The notes: a model not told the origin generated them from the letters alone. Positions 1 to 11,337 are shown, numbered from the stretch's first letter. The stretch: DNA of 64,000 nucleotides from Desulfuromonas sp. KJ2020 (GCF_024197615.1 NZ_JAKUKE010000003.1:727717-791716), one strand, 5' to 3'. Translations and numbers: made by a program.

Positions 1-2
1 GT

Positions 3-1418
3 CGTCGGGCGCCTCGAGACTGGTTCAACTGGTACATGACGGAGCCGACCAAGGATTGGGGCAGCCTGGTTGGATCCAATTTCAGTAAAGAAGGCGGCAA
101 TGGAGATATCGACACCGTTCTGGATACCTGGGAAAGCAATGCACATCTCGCCTTTGAGCCTTTCCGCCTCTTGGGGACCACACATTATAGCGCCATCGGT
201 CTGGGCTTTTCCCATAGTGCCGCCGAGTATGATCGTCCTGACACCACTACCCGCTACACCTTTAGCCGTGTCAACGATCAGGTCGTCTGTCTAGAGGGCC
301 AAGTAGACTGCGTCACTGGCGAACAGTTCATGATCAATAAAAACATTTACGAACAGGATCATGTCCGGGCCAGCCTCAACCAGTACTTTTTTTACGCTGA
401 AGATGAAATGGTTCTTGGCCGCCTGGCTTTCCGACCGGGCGCGCATCTCTCCTACAACGATTATCTGGAAAACTGGGACCTGGGTCACCGCCTGCGTTTG
501 AAGGTAGATGTTTTCGGGAAGGGGCAGACGATTCTTTTCGGTGGCCTTAACCGTTACTACGGTCAGACCTTTCTGACCCATAAACTGGCGGCAGGTAAGA
601 AACCCAGCACCGCCTGGACCCGCAGCACCACGCTGGACGCCGATTTTCATCCGCAGGAATGGATATTTAAAGAGCCTACGGTTATTCCCGCCACACAGAT
701 TTCCCATCTGGATACTCCCTATGTCGACGAGTGGACGGCCGGTATCGATCAGGCTCTTCTCGGCGGCAGGCTGCTGCTGGAATATCTGGAGCGCAAGGGG
801 CGGGACTTGCTGGCATTGACCATCAACTCCAAGGATGAAAACGGCTATGTCTATTCCGAATGGAATAACAACGGCCGCAGCTTTCACCAGGAAGCGAGCC
901 TGGCCTGGGAACGCTGGTGGGGTCGGGATTATCTGAACTTCAATATGACCTGGCAGGACAGCACTTCGAGTAATGAAAGCTATGGGGACCGATTTGAAGA
1001 GGATGACGCCTATGAGAAGGTGCTGTACAACGGGGATGTCCTGTTTCTCTGGGAGCTGCCCAGGGCAGATTTCAACCGTGAATGGGTGGGCAACCTGACC
1101 CTGGTGAAGACCCTGCCCGCCGGTTTCACCTTCACCAACGTCACCAAGTACCGCAGCGGGTATGTGGGACGACAAACCACCAGCTTTCCAGAGGGGGCGC
1201 CGCCCGAGGTGGTGGCGGTCTACGAAGACGTCAAACGCCCGAGTTCGACGATTTTCGACTGGAAAATAAGCTGGCAGACGGCCGTATCCGAGCAGCAGAC
1301 TCTGGTGTTCAACCTGGAGGCCTACAACGTGTTCGATAAAAAGGTCTACGTGGCAGATGCCGAGGACGAATACGAACTGGGCCGCCAGATCTGGGCGGGG
1401 ATCGAGTATCTTTTCTAG
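3..1418 (+). CDS. TonB-dependent outer-membrane receptor, C-terminal part (5' end outside window)
   Basis: The frame is open to the left edge, so this is the end of a longer gene; no start lies in the window. The 471 visible residues alternate aromatic/hydrophobic and polar residues as in outer-membrane beta strands, with many Tyr/Trp/Phe girdle residues, and the chain ends in an aromatic Phe (EYLF) as expected for a BAM substrate. The late stretch with VFNLEAYNVFDKKVY resembles the last strands of TonB-dependent receptors (typical N-L-x-N-x-F-D-K). The ligand cannot be told because plug and TonB box are missing. It converges with the LVIVD-repeat gene, the two stop regions overlapping by 4 bases. 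A generic barrel protein of another class is the main alternative. Confidence 0.7.
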   Translation, partial: RRAPRDWFNWYMTEPTKDWGSLVGSNFSKEGGNGDIDTVLDTWESNAHLAFEPFRLLGTTHYSAIGLGFSHSAAEYDRPDTTTRYTFSRVNDQVVCLEGQVDCVTGEQFMINKNIYEQDHVRASLNQYFFYAEDEMVLGRLAFRPGAHLSYNDYLENWDLGHRLRLKVDVFGKGQTILFGGLNRYYGQTFLTHKLAAGKKPSTAWTRSTTLDADFHPQEWIFKEPTVIPATQISHLDTPYVDEWTAGIDQALLGGRLLLEYLERKGRDLLALTINSKDENGYVYSEWNNNGRSFHQEASLAWERWWGRDYLNFNMTWQDSTSSNESYGDRFEEDDAYEKVLYNGDVLFLWELPRADFNREWVGNLTLVKTLPAGFTFTNVTKYRSGYVGRQTTSFPEGAPPEVVAVYEDVKRPSSTIFDWKISWQTAVSEQQTLVFNLEAYNVFDKKVYVADAEDEYELGRQIWAGIEYLF

Positions 1419-4400
1419 GGAGCGGAAAGATCGGCCCTGAGGACAGGGGCTGCCGAAGCTGTTCCCGTCAATTCGAGGCCTCCGTGCAATTCGGAGAAAG
1501 ACCCGCGGTTGTAGGCGCGCAGAGTGTAACGGCCTTCTTTGCCCGGATACGGCAAGGTCAGCTTGGCGGTGTTTGGGTTGATAATCTGCGTTTTCAGTGG
1601 CGAGGCCGGAAGCCGCGCCCTGATCAGACCGGCTTCCACGCTGGTGAAAAAGCCCTCGTTCTGTCGTATGACACCGTTTCTGGCATTTCCTGGGAGGTCT
1701 ATGGTACCGGTGCTGACAGGATTGTGAGGATCTGACACATCCAGAACATGAATGCCGGCTTTATTGTCGGCCAGGTAAGCCCTCCGATCTTTTACGGTCA
1801 CCCAACTGGAAAAACCCTGCGTATTAAACGTGCTGACGATACGAGGTTTATCGAGGCGGGATATATCCACCACCATCATGCCTTCCGGGCCATTGGCCAC
1901 ATAGGCAAAAGAGTCCTCCAGTGCCACACCCATGGCGAAGGCAAACTCCCGCCGCGGCCAAGGGAGCTTGACGGAGGAAACGACCTGTGGATTCAAATGG
2001 TCGCTCACATCGACAATCAGCAATCCTTCCGAACTGTCGGCAATAAACGCGTGGTCGCCGCTAACAGCAACGCCCGAGGCTTGCCCCGGTGTCGATAGGG
2101 TGCTGACCACCCTGATTTTCTCCAAGTCCGAGACATCCAGAATCAACAGGCCTTTCTCCCGGTCAACGATATAAAGCCATTGTTTCTCCACGGCCATTTC
2201 GACAGGAGTTTCAAGCCATAAAGGAACTTTTTCTTTTACTCGCAGGTGTTCAGGGTTGCTGATATCGACCACCACAATTCCACCCGTTTGGTAGAGAAGA
2301 TAGACGAGGTCGTTTTGGGCAACGATTCTCTTGGAAAGCCTTAGGGCTGAGTGGGAAAACAAGAGATCCCCCAGGTTTTTCTCGTTGATATCGAAAGACT
2401 GGATTCCCCAGGTCGCATCCCCCATGAAAAGATTTGTTTCATTCCTGGCCAGGCAGGTGGAACTGAAGGAGTTGGCGGGAATCAATAGACGTGATATCTC
2501 CTCAAAATGGGAATTCAGTTTGAGGCACAACAGGTGGTCGTTTCTTTCAAAGTTTTCGCCAGCGACGTAAATGTTAGGCCAAACCACGGCCACAGACAGC
2601 GCCTGACCTTTGAAGTTAGTCGGAATCGACTGAAGCAGGCGGGGGCTCACTGGATCATGGACGTCGATAATCTGCAGACCCGCTGACCCGCCGGCCAGAA
2701 AAATCGTATTCTCAAAAAGATCCATTTTCATGGCCGCTCCGGGCGTTTTGAGAGTGGCCAGATGTTGTGGTCGGTGGGGTTGACCCATGTCGATAATATG
2801 AAGACCCTCGGACTCGACCGTCACATAAAGATATTTCTCCGTAAGGATGAGGTCGCGGATGTTGCCTGGAATGTCAATGGAGGCGATGACTTTTGGGAGG
2901 AGGGAGATGCTGATGTCGAGCACCCGTAGGCCAGCCTCGTCAAGGGCCACCACCGCCAAACCCGTTCGGGCGGCGATAGCGGTGGTTGTTCCCAGGGCAA
3001 GTGGCGGTCCAATCGCTACAGGAGCTTGGGGATCGGTGACGTCCACCAGCAAAAGTCCGCCTGGGCCGTCAGCCACACAGAGTGTGTGATCGGTCAGCGC
3101 CAGGGCTTGCGTCTTGCCCGTCGTCAAAAGCCCGCCGATTTTCTTCAGAGTGCTGGGGTTGGTCGTATCGTAGATGTGGATACCGTAGGTCGGGTCGGCG
3201 GCGTAAAGCAGCGAGTTTTGTGCTTTCAGGTCGTTAATAGTGGTGACCAGGTCGGTCTCATAGGCCAGGTGGCCAATGGTCTTAAAGGGGGCAGACCCGC
3301 TGGGTGACAACACTTCCAGGAGGTTCTTTCGGCTGCTAAAGAGCAAATGTTCTCTTTGCCCGCCTGATTCGCTTACACTCGCATTTCGGGCGGGATAAAC
3401 GTCGATCAGGGGTGTCGTGGCGCTATCAATGTCCAGAACCTGAATACCCTCATGGCCATCGGCCAAAAAGGCTGCCCCACCCGCAAGATGTATCTGACGG
3501 GTGTTACCCGGTGTGTCCCACCCCCCCTTGAGTTGAGGGTTTCTGGCGTTGGTCACATCATAAATTGTTAGACCGTTGGTCCCTTCACATACAAAAGCTT
3601 GATGGCCGAACACCCGGATGCCAAAGGCTGTTCCCCTGGTGTCGGTACTGCTGAGCCACTTGGGATTGACTGGATCGGAAACATCGAAAATATGCAGGCC
3701 CGCACGGTTTCCGGCGATAAAGATCTTTCCATCGGCGTAATCCACATCAAAACATTTATCCGGTGTTTCAACCGAATGGAGAAGAATGGGGTTGGCTGGG
3801 TTGGTAATGTCGATAATATGCAAAGAATTTTTGTTGTCAGCGATGTAGGCAAAGTGACCATTTATGACGACATCGAAGGCATGACCGGGAAGATCGAGTT
3901 GTGCGAGCAGGCGGGGAGGTCGTGAATTGCGAATGTCGAAAAAGTGCAATCCCGCTTTGCCGCTAGCGACAATCGCCAGGTTCGGGGTGGTGGCAATGCC
4001 GAAGGTTGGTTCCGGCAGATGGACGACATCCAATGGGATGATCCGGGTTGGATTCTTGATGTCGAATAACTGTATTCCGCCTTTTCCGGCAGAGACATAG
4101 GCGATATCCCCAACAAGGGAAAGGTCCCAGGCCGAAGGATTGTCTCCCACAAGGGGAGCGGCTCCCAAGGGCCGCAATTTTGAGGGATTGCTGATGTCGA
4201 AGCTCTGCAGCCCCTGTTTGCCGACCGCTACAAACGCCGTATCACCCCGGATGACCAGGGCGTTGGCTGCTCCCCAGGTGGAAGCCGTCCCGATGATAGC
4301 GCCTTTGTTGCTGTAGTCCGGATAAAACGAGAAGCGGGTATCTCGGTCGAACCCCCAACCTTTGACGGTGACCTGCAGGGAATCGGCGCCCGCAGGCAGG

Positions 4401-4537
4401 TCGGCGAGAAGGGCTTCGTCAATCTGAACCGATGCGGACCCTTTCTTGTCGAGGGTCTGTATCGCCAGAACGAGGGGCGCCATCAGAAGGACGCAGACCG
4501 CCAGGGTGGAAAAAATCAATTTGGATGTTTTGGCCAT
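1415..4537 (-). CDS. Large secreted LVIVD-repeat (beta-propeller) protein
   Basis: The protein has 1040 residues from an ATG at 4537, preceded by GGAG at 9 bases; an in-frame start 30 bases further upstream lacks such a site. The N-terminus (MAKTSKLIFSTLAVCVLLMAPLVLA) is a clear signal peptide, so the protein is exported. Then come about 18 copies of a roughly 42-residue unit ending in patterns such as IIDITNPANP, IFDVSDPVNP and VLDVSDPHNP, which is the LVIVD repeat, thought to build beta-propellers. The last 60 residues look like a small beta domain. Function of LVIVD proteins is poorly known; adhesion or surface binding is a guess. It may form a unit with the histidine kinase gene just upstream on the same strand (57-base gap). 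Confidence 0.8.
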   Translation of the reverse strand: MAKTSKLIFSTLAVCVLLMAPLVLAIQTLDKKGSASVQIDEALLADLPAGADSLQVTVKGWGFDRDTRFSFYPDYSNKGAIIGTASTWGAANALVIRGDTAFVAVGKQGLQSFDISNPSKLRPLGAAPLVGDNPSAWDLSLVGDIAYVSAGKGGIQLFDIKNPTRIIPLDVVHLPEPTFGIATTPNLAIVASGKAGLHFFDIRNSRPPRLLAQLDLPGHAFDVVINGHFAYIADNKNSLHIIDITNPANPILLHSVETPDKCFDVDYADGKIFIAGNRAGLHIFDVSDPVNPKWLSSTDTRGTAFGIRVFGHQAFVCEGTNGLTIYDVTNARNPQLKGGWDTPGNTRQIHLAGGAAFLADGHEGIQVLDIDSATTPLIDVYPARNASVSESGGQREHLLFSSRKNLLEVLSPSGSAPFKTIGHLAYETDLVTTINDLKAQNSLLYAADPTYGIHIYDTTNPSTLKKIGGLLTTGKTQALALTDHTLCVADGPGGLLLVDVTDPQAPVAIGPPLALGTTTAIAARTGLAVVALDEAGLRVLDISISLLPKVIASIDIPGNIRDLILTEKYLYVTVESEGLHIIDMGQPHRPQHLATLKTPGAAMKMDLFENTIFLAGGSAGLQIIDVHDPVSPRLLQSIPTNFKGQALSVAVVWPNIYVAGENFERNDHLLCLKLNSHFEEISRLLIPANSFSSTCLARNETNLFMGDATWGIQSFDINEKNLGDLLFSHSALRLSKRIVAQNDLVYLLYQTGGIVVVDISNPEHLRVKEKVPLWLETPVEMAVEKQWLYIVDREKGLLILDVSDLEKIRVVSTLSTPGQASGVAVSGDHAFIADSSEGLLIVDVSDHLNPQVVSSVKLPWPRREFAFAMGVALEDSFAYVANGPEGMMVVDISRLDKPRIVSTFNTQGFSSWVTVKDRRAYLADNKAGIHVLDVSDPHNPVSTGTIDLPGNARNGVIRQNEGFFTSVEAGLIRARLPASPLKTQIINPNTAKLTLPYPGKEGRYTLRAYNRGSFSELHGGLELTGTASAAPVLRADLSAP

Positions 4538-4594
4538 GGGGCAAAACTCCGGACCATTTAAAAACACATGAGGTGGATAGAGCGACCCAAAGAA

Positions 4595-7042
<2,448 letters not shown>

Positions 7043-7228
7043 AGAAAATCTTTCCAGATTTAAAATGTGTGATTTATGCGGCTTTTAGTAGGGGAAGACA
7101 GAGGCCTTCGACCTCAGGATTAAAGCGTCTGTATACTATCAGCACGGTCTATTAATGCCAAGACTTTTTACCGGCACCCCCTGTGGCTTAAGCAGACTGA
7201 AACTGTGGGTAATCGCGAGGAAAGTGTC

Positions 7229-8731
7229 ATGTCGGGACATAAGGATCAGCGGCCTGTCCTGGTCACGGGAGGGACAGGCTATATCGGTAGCCGCCTGGTG
7301 CCGCGGCTGTTGAAAGCGGGCCATCGCGTACGGGTTCTGGCGCGGTCTGCGCAAAAAATAGGGCAGCGCGCGTGGGGACACCATCCGAACCTGGAGGTTG
7401 AGGAAGGGGATGTGCTTAATCCGGCGGATTTGAAGCGGGCTCTGTCCGGATGCCGGGCGGTTTATTATCTGGTTCATTCGATGAACCCGAAAGTCAAAAG
7501 CTTCGGTTCGGCCGACCGTCTGGCAGCGGAAAATATGGTAGAAGCATCGCGTTTGGCCGGGGTACAGCAGATCATTTACCTGGGGGGGTTGGGAGAAGAA
7601 TCCGCCGATCTCAGCCAGCATCTTGTCTCCCGGCACGAGGTGGCCGCTATTCTGCAGCGAGGTGACGTACCGGTGACGGTGCTGCGCGCCGCCATGGTGA
7701 TCGGTTCCGGCAGCGCCTCTTTCGAAATATTACGCTACCTGGTGGATCGATTGCCCGTCATGGTCACACCGCGCTGGATTGATACGCCCTGTCAGCCTAT
7801 TGCGGTCCGGAACGTGCTCACCTACCTCATGGGGGTGCTTGATAACCCACTGGCTCTGGACAAGACTTTTGATATTGGACAGCCAGAGGTGGTGACCTAC
7901 CGGCGCCTGATGGAGATCTACGCGGAAGAGGCCGGCTTGCGAAAACGCCTCATCCTGCCCGTTCCTGTTCTTACTCCCCGTCTCAGTTCTTACTGGATTC
8001 ATCTGGTGACACCGGTGCCGGCGGCCTTGGCGCGCCCCCTGGCCGAGGGCCTGCGTAATCCGGTCATCTGCCGGAATGACGATATCCGAACCCTTGTGCC
8101 GCAGACTCTGCTGGATTGCCGTGAGGCGATTCGCCTGGCTCTGGAACGCGTGAAGCAGCAGGCGGTGGAAAGTTCATGGCGGGAAGCTGGCGATATGCTT
8201 CCGGCGGAATGGAGCGATCCTGGCGATCCCCAATGGGCTGGGGGAACGTATTACGAAGACTGCTGGCGTGTCGTGGTCGAGGGGAATCCCGATAACCTCT
8301 GGCCTTTCATCCGGCGCATCGGCGGCTCTACCGGCTGGTACTATGCTGACTGGTTGTGGGGGGTGCGTGGGATTGTAGACCGGCTGATTGGCGGTGTCGG
8401 GTTGAGTCGTGGTCGTCGGAACGATGAAGACATCCTGCCTGGTGATGTGATTGATTTCTGGCGTGTGCAGCGCGTTGATCCTCCTCGGTCTCTGTTGCTG
8501 GTGGCGGAAATGAAACTGCCCGGTGAAGCGGTTCTGGAGTTTTCCTTGAAAAGCTTCGGCGATGGGAAGACCGAACTGCGTCAAACCGCTCGATTCCTCC
8601 CTCGCGGCATGGGGGGCATTATCTATTGGTATCTGGTCTACCCGTTCCATGTGCCTGTCTTCAAAGGAATGCTCCGTGGCATGGTCGAACGCTCTGGGGC
8701 CTCCTTGCTGGAGGGACCGGCGCGCCCCTGA
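7229..8731 (+). CDS. NAD(P)-binding (YbjT-like SDR) protein fused to DUF2867
   Basis: A 500-residue protein. Residues about 8-230 are a Rossmann NmrA/YbjT-like SDR domain with the nucleotide motif TGGTGYIG near the start and a YLVHS segment following the core strand. Residues about 330-495 match what I know as DUF2867, a START-like fold, with the aromatic-rich stretch STGWYYADWLWGVRG. This two-domain layout is common in bacterial oxidoreductase-like proteins of unknown substrate. ATG at 7229 is preceded by GAGG at 8 bases; a GTG at 7205 has no such site. It is divergent from the histidine kinase, with 186 bases between them that contain a TATACT at 7132 which could serve as a -10 box. Probably monocistronic. 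Confidence 0.85.
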   Translation: MSGHKDQRPVLVTGGTGYIGSRLVPRLLKAGHRVRVLARSAQKIGQRAWGHHPNLEVEEGDVLNPADLKRALSGCRAVYYLVHSMNPKVKSFGSADRLAAENMVEASRLAGVQQIIYLGGLGEESADLSQHLVSRHEVAAILQRGDVPVTVLRAAMVIGSGSASFEILRYLVDRLPVMVTPRWIDTPCQPIAVRNVLTYLMGVLDNPLALDKTFDIGQPEVVTYRRLMEIYAEEAGLRKRLILPVPVLTPRLSSYWIHLVTPVPAALARPLAEGLRNPVICRNDDIRTLVPQTLLDCREAIRLALERVKQQAVESSWREAGDMLPAEWSDPGDPQWAGGTYYEDCWRVVVEGNPDNLWPFIRRIGGSTGWYYADWLWGVRGIVDRLIGGVGLSRGRRNDEDILPGDVIDFWRVQRVDPPRSLLLVAEMKLPGEAVLEFSLKSFGDGKTELRQTARFLPRGMGGIIYWYLVYPFHVPVFKGMLRGMVERSGASLLEGPARP

Positions 8732-8791
8732 TTTTCACCGAAAGAAGCAGGATGGGGTAGGGTTTTTTCAGAAATTAATCTTAATTAGTCA

Positions 8792-8819
8792 TTGACAGGC
8801 GCTCAGAACCTGCTTAATT
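8792..8819 (+). promoter_or_regulatory. Putative sigma70 promoter of the Lpp-like lipoprotein gene
   Basis: TTGACA at 8792-8797, then 16 bases, then TTAATT at 8814-8819, in an AT-rich stretch 44 bases before the ATG. The perfect -35 box fits a strongly expressed envelope lipoprotein. The -10 box is only a partial match. Confidence 0.5.
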
Positions 8820-8862
8820 TATAGCAGTTCCATGTAGCCAAAAATTTAAAAGGAGGAATGAC

Positions 8863-9171
8863 ATGAACAAGTTCAAAATGGCTTTGGGCGCAGCAGGACT
8901 GGGAATGCTTCTCATGACTGGTTGCTCCGCACAACTCTCTCAGGCAGACAAAGATTTGATGAACGAGGCCCTTCAGGCCAGCAAGTCGGCTTCTCAATCG
9001 GCACAGACGGCTGAGGCTGCCGCTACCCGCGCCGAGTCCGCTGCTGCCAAGGCTGACGCCGCCGCTGCCCGCGCTGAAGCTGCCGCTACTGCTGCTCAGA
9101 CCAGCGCCGATCAGGCTAAGGACAGCGCTGACAAGGCTCTGAAAGCCTTCGAAATGGGCCTTAAAAAGTAA
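8863..9171 (+). CDS. Small alanine-rich Lpp/OprI-like outer-membrane lipoprotein
   Basis: A 102-residue lipoprotein. The signal peptide ends in a lipobox LMTGC with Cys21 as the lipidated residue; residue +2 is Ser, which in enterobacterial Lol rules means outer membrane. The mature 82 residues are an alanine-rich helix with repeated A-E-A-A-A / A-K-A-D-A-A heptads, an alanine zipper like Lpp of E. coli and OprI of Pseudomonas. The last residues are Gly-Leu-Lys-Lys, comparable to the terminal Lys that Lpp uses for covalent attachment to peptidoglycan. AAGGAGG lies 6-8 bases before the ATG. A strong terminator follows at once, so it is monocistronic. An L,D-transpeptidase gene lies about 1 kb away. 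Structural role in linking outer membrane and cell wall is inferred. Confidence 0.85.
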   Translation: MNKFKMALGAAGLGMLLMTGCSAQLSQADKDLMNEALQASKSASQSAQTAEAAATRAESAAAKADAAAARAEAAATAAQTSADQAKDSADKALKAFEMGLKK

Positions 9172-9200
9172 TTCGGTTTTACTGATTGATTAAAGAAAAA

Positions 9201-9236
9201 AGCGGAGATCCGTTGCTACGGGTCTCCGCTTTTTTT
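9201..9236 (+). terminator. Rho-independent terminator after the lipoprotein gene
   Basis: Stem AGCGGAGA (9201-9208) with TCTCCGCT (9223-9230), extended inward by a T-G wobble and CCG/CGG around a TTGCTA loop, followed by seven T (the last stem T plus 9231-9236). Confidence 0.9.
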
Positions 9237-9301
9237 GATGTTTTTGTCTCATCCTGAAATAAGTTTACATCGAGGAGACTTATTTATAGACACTGCAATG
9301 A

Positions 9302-9331
9302 AAAAGCGGAAGAAAGGTTGTTGCCGCTTTT
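9302..9331 (-). terminator. Possible terminator of the toxin-antitoxin unit
   Basis: Inverted repeat AAAAGCGG (9302-9309) and CCGCTTTT (9324-9331). Read on the minus strand it lies about 38 bases after the toxin stop and ends in a run of T. The loop is long (14 bases), so the call is moderate. Confidence 0.45.
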
Positions 9332-9368
9332 GAAAAAGGCGACATAAACCCAACTTTTGCTAAGCGTT

Positions 9369-9701
9369 TTAGTGCCCAGGGTTGCTGTCGCCAGAGTTTT
9401 TTTCTGGCAGGATTGTTTCGTAATCCTGGCCGCCGTAGAACACGCCGATAATTGAAACCAGATCGGTGTCAACATGGAAAGCGATCACTGTACGTTTCTT
9501 GTAATTGGTTATACGTAAGCCTGGACGCACGTCATCGCGCATTATGCCACGATGTGGGAACGTATGTAGGCTCTCACAGTAGCTCACGATTGCCTCGGTG
9601 TATTGCGCTGCAATTTCGGGAGAGGCCGCTTCTGCAATGTAGTGGTACAGGGCAGCAAGTTGATCCACGGCCTCAGGAGTAAAGATGACGCGATAACTCA
9701 T
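9369..9701 (-). CDS. ParE/RelE-family toxin
   Basis: A 110-residue protein with the ParE/RelE fold pattern: an N-terminal strand (MSYRVIFTPEA), a helix with DQLAALYHYIAEA, a mid region with HTFPHRGI as typical of ParE-like toxins, and a final strand with VSIIGVFYGGQDYE. Its ATG overlaps the antitoxin stop by 4 bases (ATGA), so the two are translationally coupled with antitoxin first. ParE-type members poison gyrase while RelE-type members cut ribosome-bound mRNA; the sequence resembles ParE more, but the target cannot be fixed by eye. The tail after the GGQDYE motif is about 15 residues longer than in many relatives. Confidence 0.85.
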   Translation of the reverse strand: MSYRVIFTPEAVDQLAALYHYIAEAASPEIAAQYTEAIVSYCESLHTFPHRGIMRDDVRPGLRITNYKKRTVIAFHVDTDLVSIIGVFYGGQDYETILPEKNSGDSNPGH

Positions 9702-9967
9702 CGTGTTTTAGTGTACTCGGCGGCCAGTCGGGCACGCGCTTGGTCAATAGTGACGGCACGAGATGGATCGGCCTTCAGCGCATCGTAGGAAGGTCCGACT
9801 TGATTGTGCAGCCAGTTCTCAACGGCGCGATCACGTGCCATAAGAGCCCGCAGTCCTTCTCGTATGACTTCGCTGTCACTGGCGTACTCGCCGGCCCGTA
9901 CCTTTTTTTTCACCATGTCCGCCATCTCGTTAGGCAGTGTGATGCTCATTTTTTGGGTGGTTCGCAT
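9698..9967 (-). CDS. ParD-like CopG/ribbon-helix-helix antitoxin
   Basis: An 89-residue protein. Residues 1-45 have the ribbon-helix-helix pattern (KMSITLPNEMADMV, then GEYASDSEVIREGLRAL), which is typical of type II ParD antitoxins that bind DNA as dimers and repress their own operon. The C-terminal half would wrap the toxin. The ATG at 9967 has GGAGG 5 bases upstream; a TTG 12 bases further up overlaps that site and is rejected. It is directly followed by the toxin with a 4-base overlap. A candidate operator is the inverted repeat GTTAT-N5-ATAAC at 10043-10057, about 76 bases upstream, but this is only a guess. Confidence 0.87.
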   Translation of the reverse strand: MRTTQKMSITLPNEMADMVKKKVRAGEYASDSEVIREGLRALMARDRAVENWLHNQVGPSYDALKADPSRAVTIDQARARLAAEYTKTR

Positions 9968-10135
9968 GTTCGCCTCCAATTTGCAGGGTAGGATTAAATA
10001 CTACCATATTGTTCCCACGCTTTTCCAGTCATTAAGAAACTCGTTATGTTGTATAACGGCCTGTCAGGAGCAAATAACCACCTGAAACACCTCATCTCAG
10101 GCAGGGCATGAAACCTCCAGAAGAAGTGCATAGAA

Positions 10136-10162
10136 AAGCCACCTCCAAAAGGGAGGTGGCTT
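10136..10162 (-). terminator. Probable terminator of the L,D-transpeptidase gene
   Basis: Inverted repeat AAGCCACCTCC (10136-10146) and GGAGGTGGCTT (10152-10162) with a 5-base loop, located 30 bases past the transpeptidase stop. On the minus strand the stem is followed by TTTTC. The T-run is short. Confidence 0.6.
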
Positions 10163-10192
10163 AAGAAAAACCCGTCAATCTTTTTTAGGACG

Positions 10193-11155
10193 TCAGTAGC
10201 TGACTTTAGCGTCCAGAACGAGAGGAGCGAAGGACTCAGCTGGGCTGGAAATTGGGAGAGGAATGCCGCGCGCTTCCTGCAGGGCCTTTTCCAGTTCCGG
10301 CCAATCGATAGGGCCTTTCCAGTCGAGAGCGTGCCGCAGGCGAAGGGACTCGTTCAGGGGATCTTCGACTCGTTCAAGAAAGTCGTCGTGGATTTCTGCC
10401 AGGAGAACACCGTCATGAACGGCCATCTTGATGGGCTGATAGATGATGCGAACCGGCGTACCGACCTTTACCCGAGGGAACAGGTCTTTGACGTCCTCGG
10501 GGTAGAGCCGGATGCAGCCATGACTGACGCGACGACCGACGCCAAGGGGTTTGTTGGTGCCATGGATTCCATAGCCGGGGATGGAAAGACCAATCCAGTA
10601 ATCCCCCAACGGATTTTCTGGACCCGGCGGTATGGTCAAAGGACCGTCGGGCCGTTCTTCCCGCACGGACGCCGGCGCAGTCCACGAGGGGTTCTGCACG
10701 CGGTTTTTGACGGAAAACAGTCCTTCAGGCGTATCGAGGCCTTCAGCTCCAACGGAAATGGGATAGGCCCGAATGCGCAGCTGACGGTCTTCTTCCCAGA
10801 TGAAATAAAGCCTCAGTTCGGCTAGATTAATAGTAATACCCGGGGTGAGTCCGGCGGGGAGAATCATGCTGTAGGGCAGAGTGATTTCGGTGCCGGGTTT
10901 GGGCAGCCAAGGGTCCACGCCGGGATTGGCGTGAAGCAAGGCTTTGTAGCCCAGACCGCCTCGCCATGCCAGCCGGATGAGGTCTTCGTCAGGTCCCAGA
11001 TAATAGGGCCGATTTTTCCCGACGATCTGGGGGGAATCCAGAGAAGTGATGTAGGAGTCCTCGACCAAACGGGGGTACCAGCTTTGAGCCGAGAGGGGGA
11101 AGGCCAGGGTGGTCACCAGCAACAGAAATAAAATTCGCGTCAACATGGCGGCCAT
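10193..11155 (-). CDS. Periplasmic L,D-transpeptidase (YkuD / ErfK-YbiS-YcfS family)
   Basis: About 320 residues with a signal peptide (LTRILFLLLVTTLAFPLSAQS). Residues about 50-95 look like a LysM-like module (YYLGPDEDLIRLAWRGG ... LPKPGTEITLP). The YkuD catalytic domain follows, about 105-235, with H198-GT and the signature SHGCIRL (catalytic Cys214, numbered from the ATG at 11155). This architecture matches the E. coli enzymes that join Lpp to peptidoglycan or make 3-3 crosslinks. The C-terminal 85 residues are an extension with no motif I recognise. ATGs at 11155 and 11146 are both possible starts and neither has a clear Shine-Dalgarno. Its proximity to an Lpp-like lipoprotein gene suggests a substrate. 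Confidence 0.9.
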   Translation of the reverse strand: MAAMLTRILFLLLVTTLAFPLSAQSWYPRLVEDSYITSLDSPQIVGKNRPYYLGPDEDLIRLAWRGGLGYKALLHANPGVDPWLPKPGTEITLPYSMILPAGLTPGITINLAELRLYFIWEEDRQLRIRAYPISVGAEGLDTPEGLFSVKNRVQNPSWTAPASVREERPDGPLTIPPGPENPLGDYWIGLSIPGYGIHGTNKPLGVGRRVSHGCIRLYPEDVKDLFPRVKVGTPVRIIYQPIKMAVHDGVLLAEIHDDFLERVEDPLNESLRLRHALDWKGPIDWPELEKALQEARGIPLPISSPAESFAPLVLDAKVSY

Positions 11156-11337
11156 TATAGACAAAAAATTTTTTTTGCCTATGGAAAATTGGACAAGGGG
11201 CGGGCAGGGCTTTTTGGTGCTTTACGCTGTATTGGCCTTGGTGTATGCATGCAGGGGAGGGTTCGCAGCGGTAAGGCTCGGTGGTGCCCCTTGGATATTC
11301 TGACTGGATACGGACAACGGATTTTCTCTTTCTAGGT

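Noticed and set aside
291-1175. 294-residue open frame on the minus strand
   Set aside because: It lies opposite the TonB receptor, which has clear barrel features; the reverse frame has no recognisable pattern.
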